Counted from the stretch's first letter, positions 1 through 6,129 are shown. The stretch: DNA of 17,910 bases from Holosporales bacterium (GCA_031265645.1 JAISCJ010000086.1:1-17910); one strand, 5' to 3'. The notes: generated from the sequence alone by a model not told the origin. Numbers and translations: made by a program.

Positions 1-48
1 ATCGATAGAATCCGTTCTTTCGAAAAAATGTGAAATTCAATAACGAAA

Positions 49-65
49 CGGCTGAAAAACAGCCG
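49..65. terminator. GC-rich hairpin, possible terminator
   Basis: A perfect 6-bp stem (CGGCTG 49-54, CAGCCG 60-65) with a five-A loop. Read on the minus strand, the loop is TTTTT and the stem is followed by TTTCGTTATT, so a weak intrinsic terminator for a gene reading leftward is possible. On the plus strand there is no immediate U-run, although a T6 run lies about 20 bases downstream. No coding region abuts it inside the window. Confidence 0.35.
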
Positions 66-110
66 CTCAGGAATCTTTTGCCTATTTTTTCGAATCATCA
101 AAAATACGGT

Positions 111-194
111 TGACTACTAATGTCTGTATTCGCCAGCTTAAAAAAATAACATAATTTAAAGGAAAGAATCGGCAGACATTAATAGAAGCTTAAT
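111..194. repeat. 84-bp interspersed repeat, copy 1
   Basis: This stretch aligns without gaps to 6041-6124, with 16 mismatches by hand count (about 81% identity). Near its ends are inverted arms: CTACTAATGTCTGT at 114-127 and an imperfect partner at 172-185. Conserved outside the arms are TGA on the left and AAGCTTAAT on the right, and inside them TAACATAATTTAAA. The right end is partly duplicated in tandem, because the 17-base unit at 178-194 recurs at 195-211 with two differences. It has no coding capacity. The size and the inverted arms resemble a MITE or an ERIC-like palindromic element. A structured RNA or a protein-binding dyad cannot be excluded. Confidence 0.75.
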
Positions 195-211
195 ATTAAT
201 GGAAGCTTAAC

Positions 212-347
212 AACAAAATTTTACTTTATTTTGCTCTATATGATTGTGTATGCGCGAATGGAATAAACCGCGAAATTGCGACAAGTTAGCCATGTATTAT
301 TGTTAAACCGGATCGAAAATGTTATGAATAAGAAAAAATGCGGGGTC
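212..347. other. AT-rich intergenic stretch
   Basis: Between the tail of the repeat and the operator-like dyad before the first exported-protein gene I see only AT-rich, non-coding sequence. There is no open frame with a ribosome binding site, no tRNA-like cloverleaf and no strong hairpin. Confidence 0.5.
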
Positions 348-391
348 ATCGTAAAATTACGATTGACTTGGGTATGTCATCATACTAAAGT
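348..391 (+). promoter_or_regulatory. Putative promoter with overlapping dyad operator
   Basis: TTGACT (363-368) lies 17 bases before TAAAGT (386-391), which suits a sigma-70-type promoter and puts the transcript start near 398. The 7-bp inverted repeat ATCGTAA-AA-TTACGAT (348-363) abuts the -35 box and shares its first T. That is the usual place for a repressor or activator site. The -35 is good (5 of 6 matches to TTGACA) and the -10 is only 4 of 6, so the call is an inference from spacing and position. Confidence 0.45.
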
Positions 392-426
392 AGCACTCGA
401 GTCGGGTTTAAATGAAAGAAATCTTT

Positions 427-1500
427 ATGAATAAGACGTTATTGTCATGTTTAATGGTTGGCAGTTTTTTAGACTGGAGTACAGCCGTTGCGAGTCGAAG
501 AGATAGTCTAAGAGATAGTCTGAATGATATTGAAGCAGTGCCGTATGGTGGTGGTGTTGGAGCAGAGCTATCGGATAATATTGGAGCAGAGCTATTAAAT
601 GATGTTCTAGCGGCGCTACCGGATGATGCCGCGCTACATGTTGTTGATCCTACACCAGTAGTGCCTTTCAATCTATCCAGCAGGTATGATGTGCTTTTTG
701 ACGCAAATGGGTGTGTTCGGGCTGGTGTAGATATTAGACCGTTCTTAGCATGTGTAAAAAATCCACGTCTGATGCGCAATGACTCATTTGTCCAGTTGTA
801 TAACGATGCAATTATATACACTGGATTAGTCTCTTCTGAATCCATGAGTAAATCTCAGAAGACGCGTAAACATAATTTGGAAAATACGTGGAAAGTAAAG
901 GGACGCTGTAATATGGCGAAAGTTTTTGTAGCTAGGTTGGCGTCATTCACTCAAGGAAGAACACTTTCTGAACAGGAAGGAGGTCTTTCGCAAGGAATCG
1001 TTCAGGCCATTTTGAAGATCCAAGATTCAGAAATTTATGCAAAATCAGGTACGACAGAACGTTCTGCAGAAGCTAGATCTCTGGAGCTTGTCAAGCCAGA
1101 TTTTACCTTAAGGGAAGGTGTCTCAGATAGACAATTCAGAGTACGCCGAAAAACAGACATAGGTTTAGTTTTTTCGCTTGATATGGTTTTAAGCTTATCG
1201 CGTTCGGCACTGCTTTTGGGCCGGAGTATTAGATACTTAAGAAACGGAGTAAATCCATCCTCAGCGTACACTGTGTATCCGGCGTATAATAGATTACTGG
1301 AGCTTCTTAGCGAGGTTTCGTGTCAAGATATTTCGTCATTCGATGTTAGATTCCTGCTGGTGTCGTCTTTATTTCATGCGCGGAAACGACAGCAACAATT
1401 GACTCCAGAACAGGAGCAAAATGCAAGTGCAGTATATGCATTATTGGAAACATGCGGCACATACAGAGAGCCTTTACCAAGAGTGAATCCGTATTTGTAG
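427..1500 (+). CDS. Hypothetical exported protein
   Basis: I do not recognise this protein. The frame is open from 412, but ATG 427 gives a cleaner N-terminus: MNK, a hydrophobic stretch (LLSCLMVGSFL) and an AVA-S site near residue 21 that looks like a signal peptidase I cleavage site. From 427 it has about 357 residues. After the signal comes an acidic Gly/Ala/Leu/Asp-rich region built partly from short tandem duplications (RDSLRDSLND; GAELSDNI/GAELLNDV). The rest is a mixed, probably helical region with several Cys (CVRAGVDIRPFLAC, GRC, SCQD, ETCG) and a basic patch around QFRVRRKTD. No transmembrane anchor is evident after the signal. It is a single gene with its own promoter, bordered by the repeat on the left and a convergent operon on the right. 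A host-interaction or cell-envelope role is possible but not shown. Neither possible start has a strong ribosome binding site. Confidence 0.7.
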   Translation: MNKTLLSCLMVGSFLDWSTAVASRRDSLRDSLNDIEAVPYGGGVGAELSDNIGAELLNDVLAALPDDAALHVVDPTPVVPFNLSSRYDVLFDANGCVRAGVDIRPFLACVKNPRLMRNDSFVQLYNDAIIYTGLVSSESMSKSQKTRKHNLENTWKVKGRCNMAKVFVARLASFTQGRTLSEQEGGLSQGIVQAILKIQDSEIYAKSGTTERSAEARSLELVKPDFTLREGVSDRQFRVRRKTDIGLVFSLDMVLSLSRSALLLGRSIRYLRNGVNPSSAYTVYPAYNRLLELLSEVSCQDISSFDVRFLLVSSLFHARKRQQQLTPEQEQNASAVYALLETCGTYREPLPRVNPYL

Positions 1501-1662
1501 ACAAAAGCTTTGCAGCATCGCGTTATGCTCAATCTTTGAATGATTCACTATTTTAGCAAAGGCGTGTACAGCAGAATGCGCCGATCCTGCGATGGGGGCT
1601 GTAATGAGATATGATGGGTCTCCAGGTGACGAACTGGAAACATTTTGGCGGGTGAGAATAAT
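1501..1662. other. Convergent intergenic gap
   Basis: This is the space between the exported-protein gene (plus strand) and the dapF operon (minus strand), which converge here. I see no clear terminator for the plus-strand gene and no gene. An open frame of 133 codons starting at 1592 is antisense to the oxidoreductase gene and is treated as spurious. Confidence 0.5.
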
Positions 1663-1687
1663 AAAAAAATCATCCGCCCTTGCGGAT
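1663..1687 (-). terminator. Rho-independent terminator built from the last codons of the NPD gene
   Basis: On the minus strand the sequence reads ATCCGC-AAGG-GCGGAT followed by GA and seven T. The 6-bp stem is made of the codons for Ile-Arg-Lys-Gly-Gly and the first bases of the TGA stop, and the U-run begins directly after the stop. This is a compact intrinsic terminator closing the dapF operon. Confidence 0.75.
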
Positions 1688-3079
1688 CTCAGTCACGAGC
1701 TCTTTTACCGAGGGAATTCGCCCATTTGCATAAAAAGGGTCAGTACCAAACCGATATCCCTGATGTCCGCAAAACATCAATGCATTCTCAACATCCCCTG
1801 TAATCGAAATTTTTTGCAGAGATCTCTGGATGCAAAACAATCTGGGGTCGGGATATGGTTGATGGCTTGGATTTTGGCTCCAGCCGCTAAAATTGCATGC
1901 AGACAGACACCCAATACATTGGCGTCGGTCATGCTCAATTTCTTCATGTTCCTCTGGAGTAACAAAAACCAAAGTGTGGCTTGGAGTGATTAATGCCACA
2001 GAATAACCACTTGCAACCCACGCATTGATATCATTTCTGTCCGCCGCGGATATGAAAACTTCTTGCACACGAGTGTTCTGCGAGAAAGCCTTAAACGGCT
2101 CGGTGCATCGTTCATCAGGTGACGTAACGTATAAAACTTGGCGTTCAGAACGCGCTTGCAAGTAACGCAAGAATGCATTTCTATTCGCAGAGGAAGGAAA
2201 ACCTGTTGGGCTAAACCGATTGAGAGAAATGTCTCCGGGCTTTAGCGTCAATAAGGCTTTCTTCCACGCTAAAGGAATTGGACTTTCAGCCGTTAGCAAT
2301 GGACGCGTTCCGAACTGAAACGCAATCGCGCCTAGCTCAGGGTTATCGATCCAGTCCGCCCACTCACTCAGACGCCATATGCCACCAGCCATAAAAATTG
2401 GAACCAAGTCACTAATTCCAACAGAACGCATGAGTGACCTGAGGCTTCGCACGCGCGGCTCCGGAGGCTCGGGAATGTTCTCATCTTCATTGTTCGACAG
2501 CCCATTATGACCGCCCGCTAACCATGGATCTTCGTAAACTACGCCACCTAGCCACTCCGACAAGCGACAATATGCTCTTTTCCACAATATGTTGAAAGCT
2601 CTTGCGGACGATACAATTGGATAATATTTGAGATTGTACTTTGCGCAGATTTCCGCCAATCGAAAAGGCATCCCAGCTCCACAAGTTACTCCATGAATAA
2701 GGTCTTTCACCTTTGATAAAATTCCATGCAGAACATCTTCTACGCCACCCATTTCCCACATTACATTCATGTGTATTCGTCCACGACCGCATGCGGTTTC
2801 GTACGCAATCTTGGCTTGGCTAATGCCTCCTATGATGGCACGTTCAACCATTTCAGCGTGACGTTTTATTCGAATTTTGGATGAATACGAATCTAGAAAT
2901 GATAACTCTTCATGTCCTGGAATATGAGCATTTACCGCTGAAAAAGTTCCAACGCCACCTTCTGCCGCCCACGATCCAGAACTTAATCCATCAGATATGG
3001 CAATCCCTTTTCCGCCTTCAACCAAAGGCAGAACCTCAGTTCCAGAAATGATGATCGGTTTTACCTTCGATTCGTCCAT
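1670..3079 (-). CDS. NPD / nitronate monooxygenase family flavoprotein with Cys-rich C-terminal extension
   Basis: 469 residues. The first two thirds have the FMN-binding TIM-barrel pattern of the 2-nitropropane dioxygenase (nitronate monooxygenase) family: GGVGTFSAVN near 41-50, CGAGMP near 133-138, the LAGGHNG loop near 187-193 with the His usually assigned as catalytic base, FMAGGI near 229-234 and FGTRPLLTAES near 256-266. Family members oxidise nitronates with O2, but related proteins act as enoyl reductases in PUFA and polyketide pathways, so the substrate is not assigned. About 150 residues extend past the barrel and include C388-x2-C391-x3-C395 followed by C416 and C437, a spacing that could bind an Fe-S cluster or zinc. 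It starts one base after the dapF stop (TAA-G-ATG), so the two are co-transcribed and probably translationally coupled. The gene ends in its own terminator hairpin. Confidence 0.85.
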   Translation of the reverse strand: MDESKVKPIIISGTEVLPLVEGGKGIAISDGLSSGSWAAEGGVGTFSAVNAHIPGHEELSFLDSYSSKIRIKRHAEMVERAIIGGISQAKIAYETACGRGRIHMNVMWEMGGVEDVLHGILSKVKDLIHGVTCGAGMPFRLAEICAKYNLKYYPIVSSARAFNILWKRAYCRLSEWLGGVVYEDPWLAGGHNGLSNNEDENIPEPPEPRVRSLRSLMRSVGISDLVPIFMAGGIWRLSEWADWIDNPELGAIAFQFGTRPLLTAESPIPLAWKKALLTLKPGDISLNRFSPTGFPSSANRNAFLRYLQARSERQVLYVTSPDERCTEPFKAFSQNTRVQEVFISAADRNDINAWVASGYSVALITPSHTLVFVTPEEHEEIEHDRRQCIGCLSACNFSGWSQNPSHQPYPDPRLFCIQRSLQKISITGDVENALMFCGHQGYRFGTDPFYANGRIPSVKELVTEIRKGG

Positions 3080-3080
3080 C

Positions 3081-3923
3081 TTACTCTACTGGGCTAGTTG
3101 TACAAGCTGGACTATAGTCTATTTTCCCTTCAAACACAAAAGAGGTTCCTCCCGTCAAAACTATCGTTTCATCGAAATCGACACGCACATCTCCGCCTTG
3201 CATAGATACAACCACGGGGGATTTGCAATAACCCTTTGATATCGCCACAACGGCGGCGGCACACGCCCCTGTTCCACACGCGTTCGTAGGTCCTACGCCT
3301 CGTTCATGAATATCGATTGATATGCAATGTTCATCAATAACAGTCAGCCATTCAATGTTGACTCCGTCAGGAAAAATTTTCGAAGCTGCATTTACAACAA
3401 AATCCAGATCATCAACAGAACGCTCTACAACAATGTGCGGATTTCCTAAAGAAACAAATGTTGCTGGAATTTTTTCCTGAATTTTTTTTGTGAGACTAGC
3501 ATCGAACGTTGGTTGCGACATATCCACGCTAATATTAGGCCTATCTTGTAACTTTTCTTCTGAACGTTTCTGACTAAATTGATTGCTTTCGGTGCTCTTC
3601 CAAGCACGCAACACGCGTTCGCAAACTTGAATTGAGATCAAACTCTTCTGCGTTTTTTCCATCCAGAGCGACGCCACGCACCTTGCGCCATTTCCACACG
3701 CCATGGCGTGGGATGCATCAGGGTTGTATATGGACATCGCGATATCTGCGCACGAAGAATTTTTTATTACCAAAACCTGATCACATCCAACGCCGAGATG
3801 ACGATCCGCAATATTTTTTATAAATGCGGAATCGATTATTTCTTCCAAAAAGTCCTGCGCGATTGCGTTTAATATCACGAAATCGTTGCCAAGTGCTTGC
3901 ATTTTTTGGAATGCGATTATCAT
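3081..3923 (-). CDS. dapF: Diaminopimelate epimerase
   Basis: 280 residues, the usual length. DapF converts LL- to meso-diaminopimelate in the cytoplasm, the last step before lysine and the source of the peptidoglycan cross-linking residue, by a two-Cys proton-transfer mechanism without cofactor. Both Cys motifs are present: ACGNGARC with C76, and NACGTGAC with C216. The N-terminus AFQKMQALGNDFVI, the motif SLGNPHIVV near 158-166 and IHERGVG near 205-211 also match the family. A variable Lys/Gln/Ser-rich segment lies at about 108-132, between the two halves. The start at 3923 gives the family N-terminus, although the ribosome binding site is weak. It is first in an operon with the NPD flavoprotein and is transcribed divergently from atpE. 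Its presence suggests the cell still makes its own meso-DAP. Confidence 0.95.
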   Translation of the reverse strand: MIIAFQKMQALGNDFVILNAIAQDFLEEIIDSAFIKNIADRHLGVGCDQVLVIKNSSCADIAMSIYNPDASHAMACGNGARCVASLWMEKTQKSLISIQVCERVLRAWKSTESNQFSQKRSEEKLQDRPNISVDMSQPTFDASLTKKIQEKIPATFVSLGNPHIVVERSVDDLDFVVNAASKIFPDGVNIEWLTVIDEHCISIDIHERGVGPTNACGTGACAAAVVAISKGYCKSPVVVSMQGGDVRVDFDETIVLTGGTSFVFEGKIDYSPACTTSPVE

Positions 3924-3979
3924 CTAACTCATTTTACCCAAGTGCCAAAGCACCACGAGGCCAACGCTAAACTACTGCG

Positions 3980-4008
3980 ACTATACCGAACCTTAAAACA
4001 AAGTGGAA
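3980..4008 (-). promoter_or_regulatory. Possible dapF promoter
   Basis: On the minus strand TATAGT (plus-strand 3980-3985, 5 of 6 to the -10 consensus) lies 17 bases after TTCCAC (4003-4008), which is a poor -35. A transcript from here would have a leader of about 50 bases before the dapF ATG at 3923. The call rests mainly on the -10 box and its position in the divergent gap. Confidence 0.35.
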
Positions 4009-4037
4009 CCTCAACAATGGCGCAGTAAGTCAGTGTT

Positions 4038-4046
4038 TGATATAAT
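4038..4046 (+). promoter_or_regulatory. Possible extended -10 box before atpE
   Basis: TGATATAAT is a perfect extended -10 (TGn plus TATAAT). No matching -35 is seen. A transcript from it would begin near 4053, inside the atpE Shine-Dalgarno AAGGAG (4052-4057), which would leave almost no leader. Either the transcript is nearly leaderless or the box is not the functional promoter. Confidence 0.3.
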
Positions 4047-4063
4047 GCGATAAGGAGCACATA

Positions 4064-4303
4064 ATGGGTTTTATCATGGATGCATCTGTTTTGCGGTATG
4101 TAGGTGCCGGAATCGCTACATTTGCGCTGTTTGGAGTAGCGCTGGGACTTGGGAAAATTTTTTCGGCTGTGTGTGACGCAATTGGGCGAAACCCAAGCGC
4201 GAAGGCCGACCTGTTCACGATTGCGATGATCGGTGGAGGTTTTACCGAAGCTATAGGGCTGCTTGCTTTCGTTATTGCGTTTATGATCCTAATCGGAAAA
4301 TAA
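4064..4303 (+). CDS. atpE: F0F1 ATP synthase subunit c
   Basis: 79 residues forming the two-helix hairpin of the proton-carrying ring in the inner membrane. Helix 1 has the Gly-rich packing face (GAGIATFALFGVALGLG), the cytoplasmic loop has GRNPSA (R42, N43, P44), and helix 2 carries the proton-binding Glu62 in GGGFTEAIGLL. No Na+-type ligand pattern is evident, so H+ coupling is expected. The start at 4064 has AAGGAG six bases upstream; an in-frame ATG at 4076 is also possible. It is the first gene of a c - b' - b cluster. The a-subunit gene atpB, normally just upstream in alphaproteobacteria, is absent here. Confidence 0.95.
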   Translation: MGFIMDASVLRYVGAGIATFALFGVALGLGKIFSAVCDAIGRNPSAKADLFTIAMIGGGFTEAIGLLAFVIAFMILIGK

Positions 4304-4323
4304 CACGCTTTAACCGCGTTTTT
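4302..4323 (+). promoter_or_regulatory. Intercistronic hairpin atpE/atpF'
   Basis: AACACGC (4302-4308) pairs with GCGTTTT (4316-4322) around a 7-base loop with one C-T mismatch, and T-rich sequence ends the stem. It could be a weak attenuator or a 3' stabiliser raising subunit c output over b' and b, since the c-ring needs many copies. This is an inference from sequence only. Confidence 0.35.
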
Positions 4324-4336
4324 GAGAGAGGTAATC

Positions 4337-4744
4337 ATGGACTTGCCGCAATTTGACTCGTCCACATTTTCGTCGCAGATCTTTTGGCTGTTGCTATGTT
4401 CTCTGTTCTTGTTGTTTTTTGTAAGAGGCGTATTTTTGCCGCGGGTTGTCTATGTCCTTGAAATGCGAGAAAAAAGAATTGCGGGGGATGCTGCTCGAAC
4501 ACAAGAAATTAAAACAGCGACGGCAAAGCTTCAAGCGGAGTATAGCGAAAAGATGCAACAAAATCGCGAGAACGCTGCTGCCAAGCAAATGGCCAAGCTG
4601 CTTGAATTTAATGAACTTCGTTCCGCCCAAATTGCACAAGCGCAACAAGTGTTTCATCGAAAAAGACTAGCGATAGAAAAAAGGCAAGTACTGAACATAG
4701 ATATTAAGCAAAACTTTGTAAAAGTATTGCTTTCTGGGAGGTAA
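4337..4744 (+). CDS. atpF': F0F1 ATP synthase subunit b'
   Basis: 135 residues from ATG 4337, which has AGAGG five bases upstream; the frame is open to a TTG at 4322 with no suitable ribosome binding site. The N-terminus MDLPQFDSSTFSSQIFWLLL, one transmembrane helix and the exit segment FLPRVVYVLEMREKRI are characteristic of the b' paralogue found in alphaproteobacteria, cyanobacteria and chloroplasts. A long Ala/Glu/Lys/Gln-rich coiled coil follows. With subunit b it forms the heterodimeric peripheral stalk that holds F1 against the ring. The stop at 4742-4744 is one base from the next GTG start, and the ribosome binding site of that gene lies inside the last codons. Confidence 0.92.
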   Translation: MDLPQFDSSTFSSQIFWLLLCSLFLLFFVRGVFLPRVVYVLEMREKRIAGDAARTQEIKTATAKLQAEYSEKMQQNRENAAAKQMAKLLEFNELRSAQIAQAQQVFHRKRLAIEKRQVLNIDIKQNFVKVLLSGR

Positions 4745-4745
4745 C

Positions 4746-5228
4746 GTGCCGTTTTTTTTCGCGGATGAAAATTTTTATATTGCTATAAGCTTTTGCGTAC
4801 TTGTATCCATCGGGTACTTTAAACTCAGGCGCAAGTTCGTTTATGTTGTAAAAAAACGAACACGTGAGATTTCTAAATCAATAAACAATGCAGCATGTGA
4901 GAAAGAACAGTCGTTGCTAGAGTTCACGCGAACAAACAATGTTGTAGCAAACTTATCAAACGATATCGTTAACGTATGGCAAGAGCACAACGTCGATTCG
5001 GAATCATTGCATACTAATCTTGAGTGCGAACTTGCGCAATTAGAAAAAAATAACGCTGAAAAATTAGCTGACATTCAAAACATGGCATTGCAGCAAGAGT
5101 ATGCCGCGTTGGTAAAACGCACTGCGGAAAAATTTGAAGTTGACGTAGTTAAAGCGTCAAAAGAGGAAAAAGACAAGCTGTTAAACCAGTCAATTGAATT
5201 GTTAACAACAGCCTCTTTTCCGAACTAA
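4746..5228 (+). CDS. atpF: F0F1 ATP synthase subunit b
   Basis: 160 residues from a GTG start, with GGGAGG (4736-4741) just upstream at a normal distance. One N-terminal transmembrane helix (about residues 9-25, FYIAISFCVLVSIGYF) is followed by a basic stretch (KLRRKFVYVVKKRTREI) and a charged coiled coil to the C-terminus. It is the second half of the b/b' peripheral stalk and anchors to the delta subunit of F1. The sequence is divergent, and the call rests on architecture and on its place directly after b'. The F1 genes (atpHAGDC) are not in the window, as is normal for alphaproteobacteria, where F0 and F1 genes are in separate operons. Confidence 0.85.
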   Translation: MPFFFADENFYIAISFCVLVSIGYFKLRRKFVYVVKKRTREISKSINNAACEKEQSLLEFTRTNNVVANLSNDIVNVWQEHNVDSESLHTNLECELAQLEKNNAEKLADIQNMALQQEYAALVKRTAEKFEVDVVKASKEEKDKLLNQSIELLTTASFPN

Positions 5229-5314
5229 CCATTGCAGGAGGCCATTGCGTGGCCATTGCAGGGATATGGAAAAAAATACTCGTTAATCGAGGGCAAAAAA
5301 AGGAACAAAAGATC

Positions 5315-6043
5315 ATGGCAGTGTCAAAAATTATCGTAGGCAATTGGAAAATGAATGGCAGTCATGATCTTATTGGCGAATTCAAGCGCGTATTGGAAAG
5401 CCGTTGCATTGAACACCGAATCGTAGCAAATGGTGCTCCTTCGTCAGATGGCATTATTTGCGTCCCATATACTCTAATACATTACGCTGCTCAATCCCTG
5501 CCTAAGTTCATTTCAGTCGGATCTCAGGATTGTTCGCCATTCGCAAATTTTGGCGCGCATACAGGAGACGTTAATTGTACTATGCTGCGTGAACTTGGCG
5601 CGACCTATGTAATTATTGGGCATAGTGAACGTCGCCAATTTTACAAAGAATCGAATGAACTAATTTCCCAAAAGTTTGATTGCGCTATTGAATCATCATT
5701 AATTCCAATTGTTTGCATAGGAGAATCGCGGCACGACTATGAGCAAAAGCGCACGCATCAAGTCCTTGCAGAGCAGCTCTCTAGCTTAAAATTAAGTGAA
5801 CAAGATTTTCATATAGCATACGAACCCATTTGGGCTATTGGCACAGGACTAACGCCCACGCTTGATGAAATAAGCGACGTGCACAAATTTATATTTGAGA
5901 CATGTGGGCATTTCCCAATATATGGGGGCTCTGTTACGACAAAAAACTACGAGCAAATTTTAGCGCTGGATTCTGTTCACGGCTTGTTGATCGGCAAAGA
6001 GAGCTTGGATCCCGACAAGTTTGCGAGGATTATATTAACATGA
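5315..6043 (+). CDS. tpiA: Triosephosphate isomerase
   Basis: 242 residues from ATG 5315. It interconverts dihydroxyacetone phosphate and glyceraldehyde-3-phosphate in the cytoplasm. Family motifs are IIVGNWKMNG with the substrate-binding Lys, IIGHSERR with the electrophilic His, AYEPIWAIGTG with the catalytic Glu and loop 6, and IYGGSV plus GLLIGKESL for phosphate binding. ATG 5315 gives the family N-terminus, but its ribosome binding site (AAGGA) is distant. An in-frame GTG at 5249 has a strong AGGAGG seven bases upstream and would add 22 residues of basic leader, so the start is uncertain. It follows atpF closely and is probably co-transcribed. The C-terminus looks a few residues short, and the TGA stop is the first triplet of the 84-bp repeat. 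Confidence 0.93.
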   Translation: MAVSKIIVGNWKMNGSHDLIGEFKRVLESRCIEHRIVANGAPSSDGIICVPYTLIHYAAQSLPKFISVGSQDCSPFANFGAHTGDVNCTMLRELGATYVIIGHSERRQFYKESNELISQKFDCAIESSLIPIVCIGESRHDYEQKRTHQVLAEQLSSLKLSEQDFHIAYEPIWAIGTGLTPTLDEISDVHKFIFETCGHFPIYGGSVTTKNYEQILALDSVHGLLIGKESLDPDKFARIILT

Positions 6044-6124
6044 CTACTAATGTCTGTCCCTGCCAGTTTAGGACTTTAACATAATTTAAATGCAAGAATT
6101 AACAGACATTAGTAGAAGCTTAAT
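6041..6124. repeat. 84-bp interspersed repeat, copy 2
   Basis: This copy matches 111-194 with 16 mismatches by hand count. Its inverted arms are perfect over 14 bp: CTACTAATGTCTGT (6044-6057) and ACAGACATTAGTAG (6102-6115), giving a 72-bp dyad. The leading TGA (6041-6043) serves as the tpiA stop. The arms of this copy are better preserved than those of copy 1, which suggests a more recent arrival or a selected hairpin. Confidence 0.8.
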
Positions 6125-6129
6125 CCTCC

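Noticed and set aside
30..113. 27-codon GTG frame ending on the TGA of repeat copy 1
   Set aside because: It is attractive because copy 2 also supplies a stop codon, but it has no ribosome binding site, no homology and a stop just upstream, so chance is likely.
408..845. 145-codon minus-strand frame opposite the first exported-protein gene
   Set aside because: It is antisense to a better-supported gene, its composition is low-complexity (repeated LSLRLS from the opposite-strand duplications), and it has no ribosome binding site or recognisable motif.
1592..1993. 133-codon plus-strand frame
   Set aside because: It overlaps the 3' part of the NPD gene antisense; its codons mirror the conserved Cys-rich region of that protein.
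111..6124. The two 84-bp repeats as ends of one composite transposon
   Set aside because: The DNA between them holds housekeeping genes (dapF, F0 genes, tpiA) and no transposase, so independent copies are more likely.
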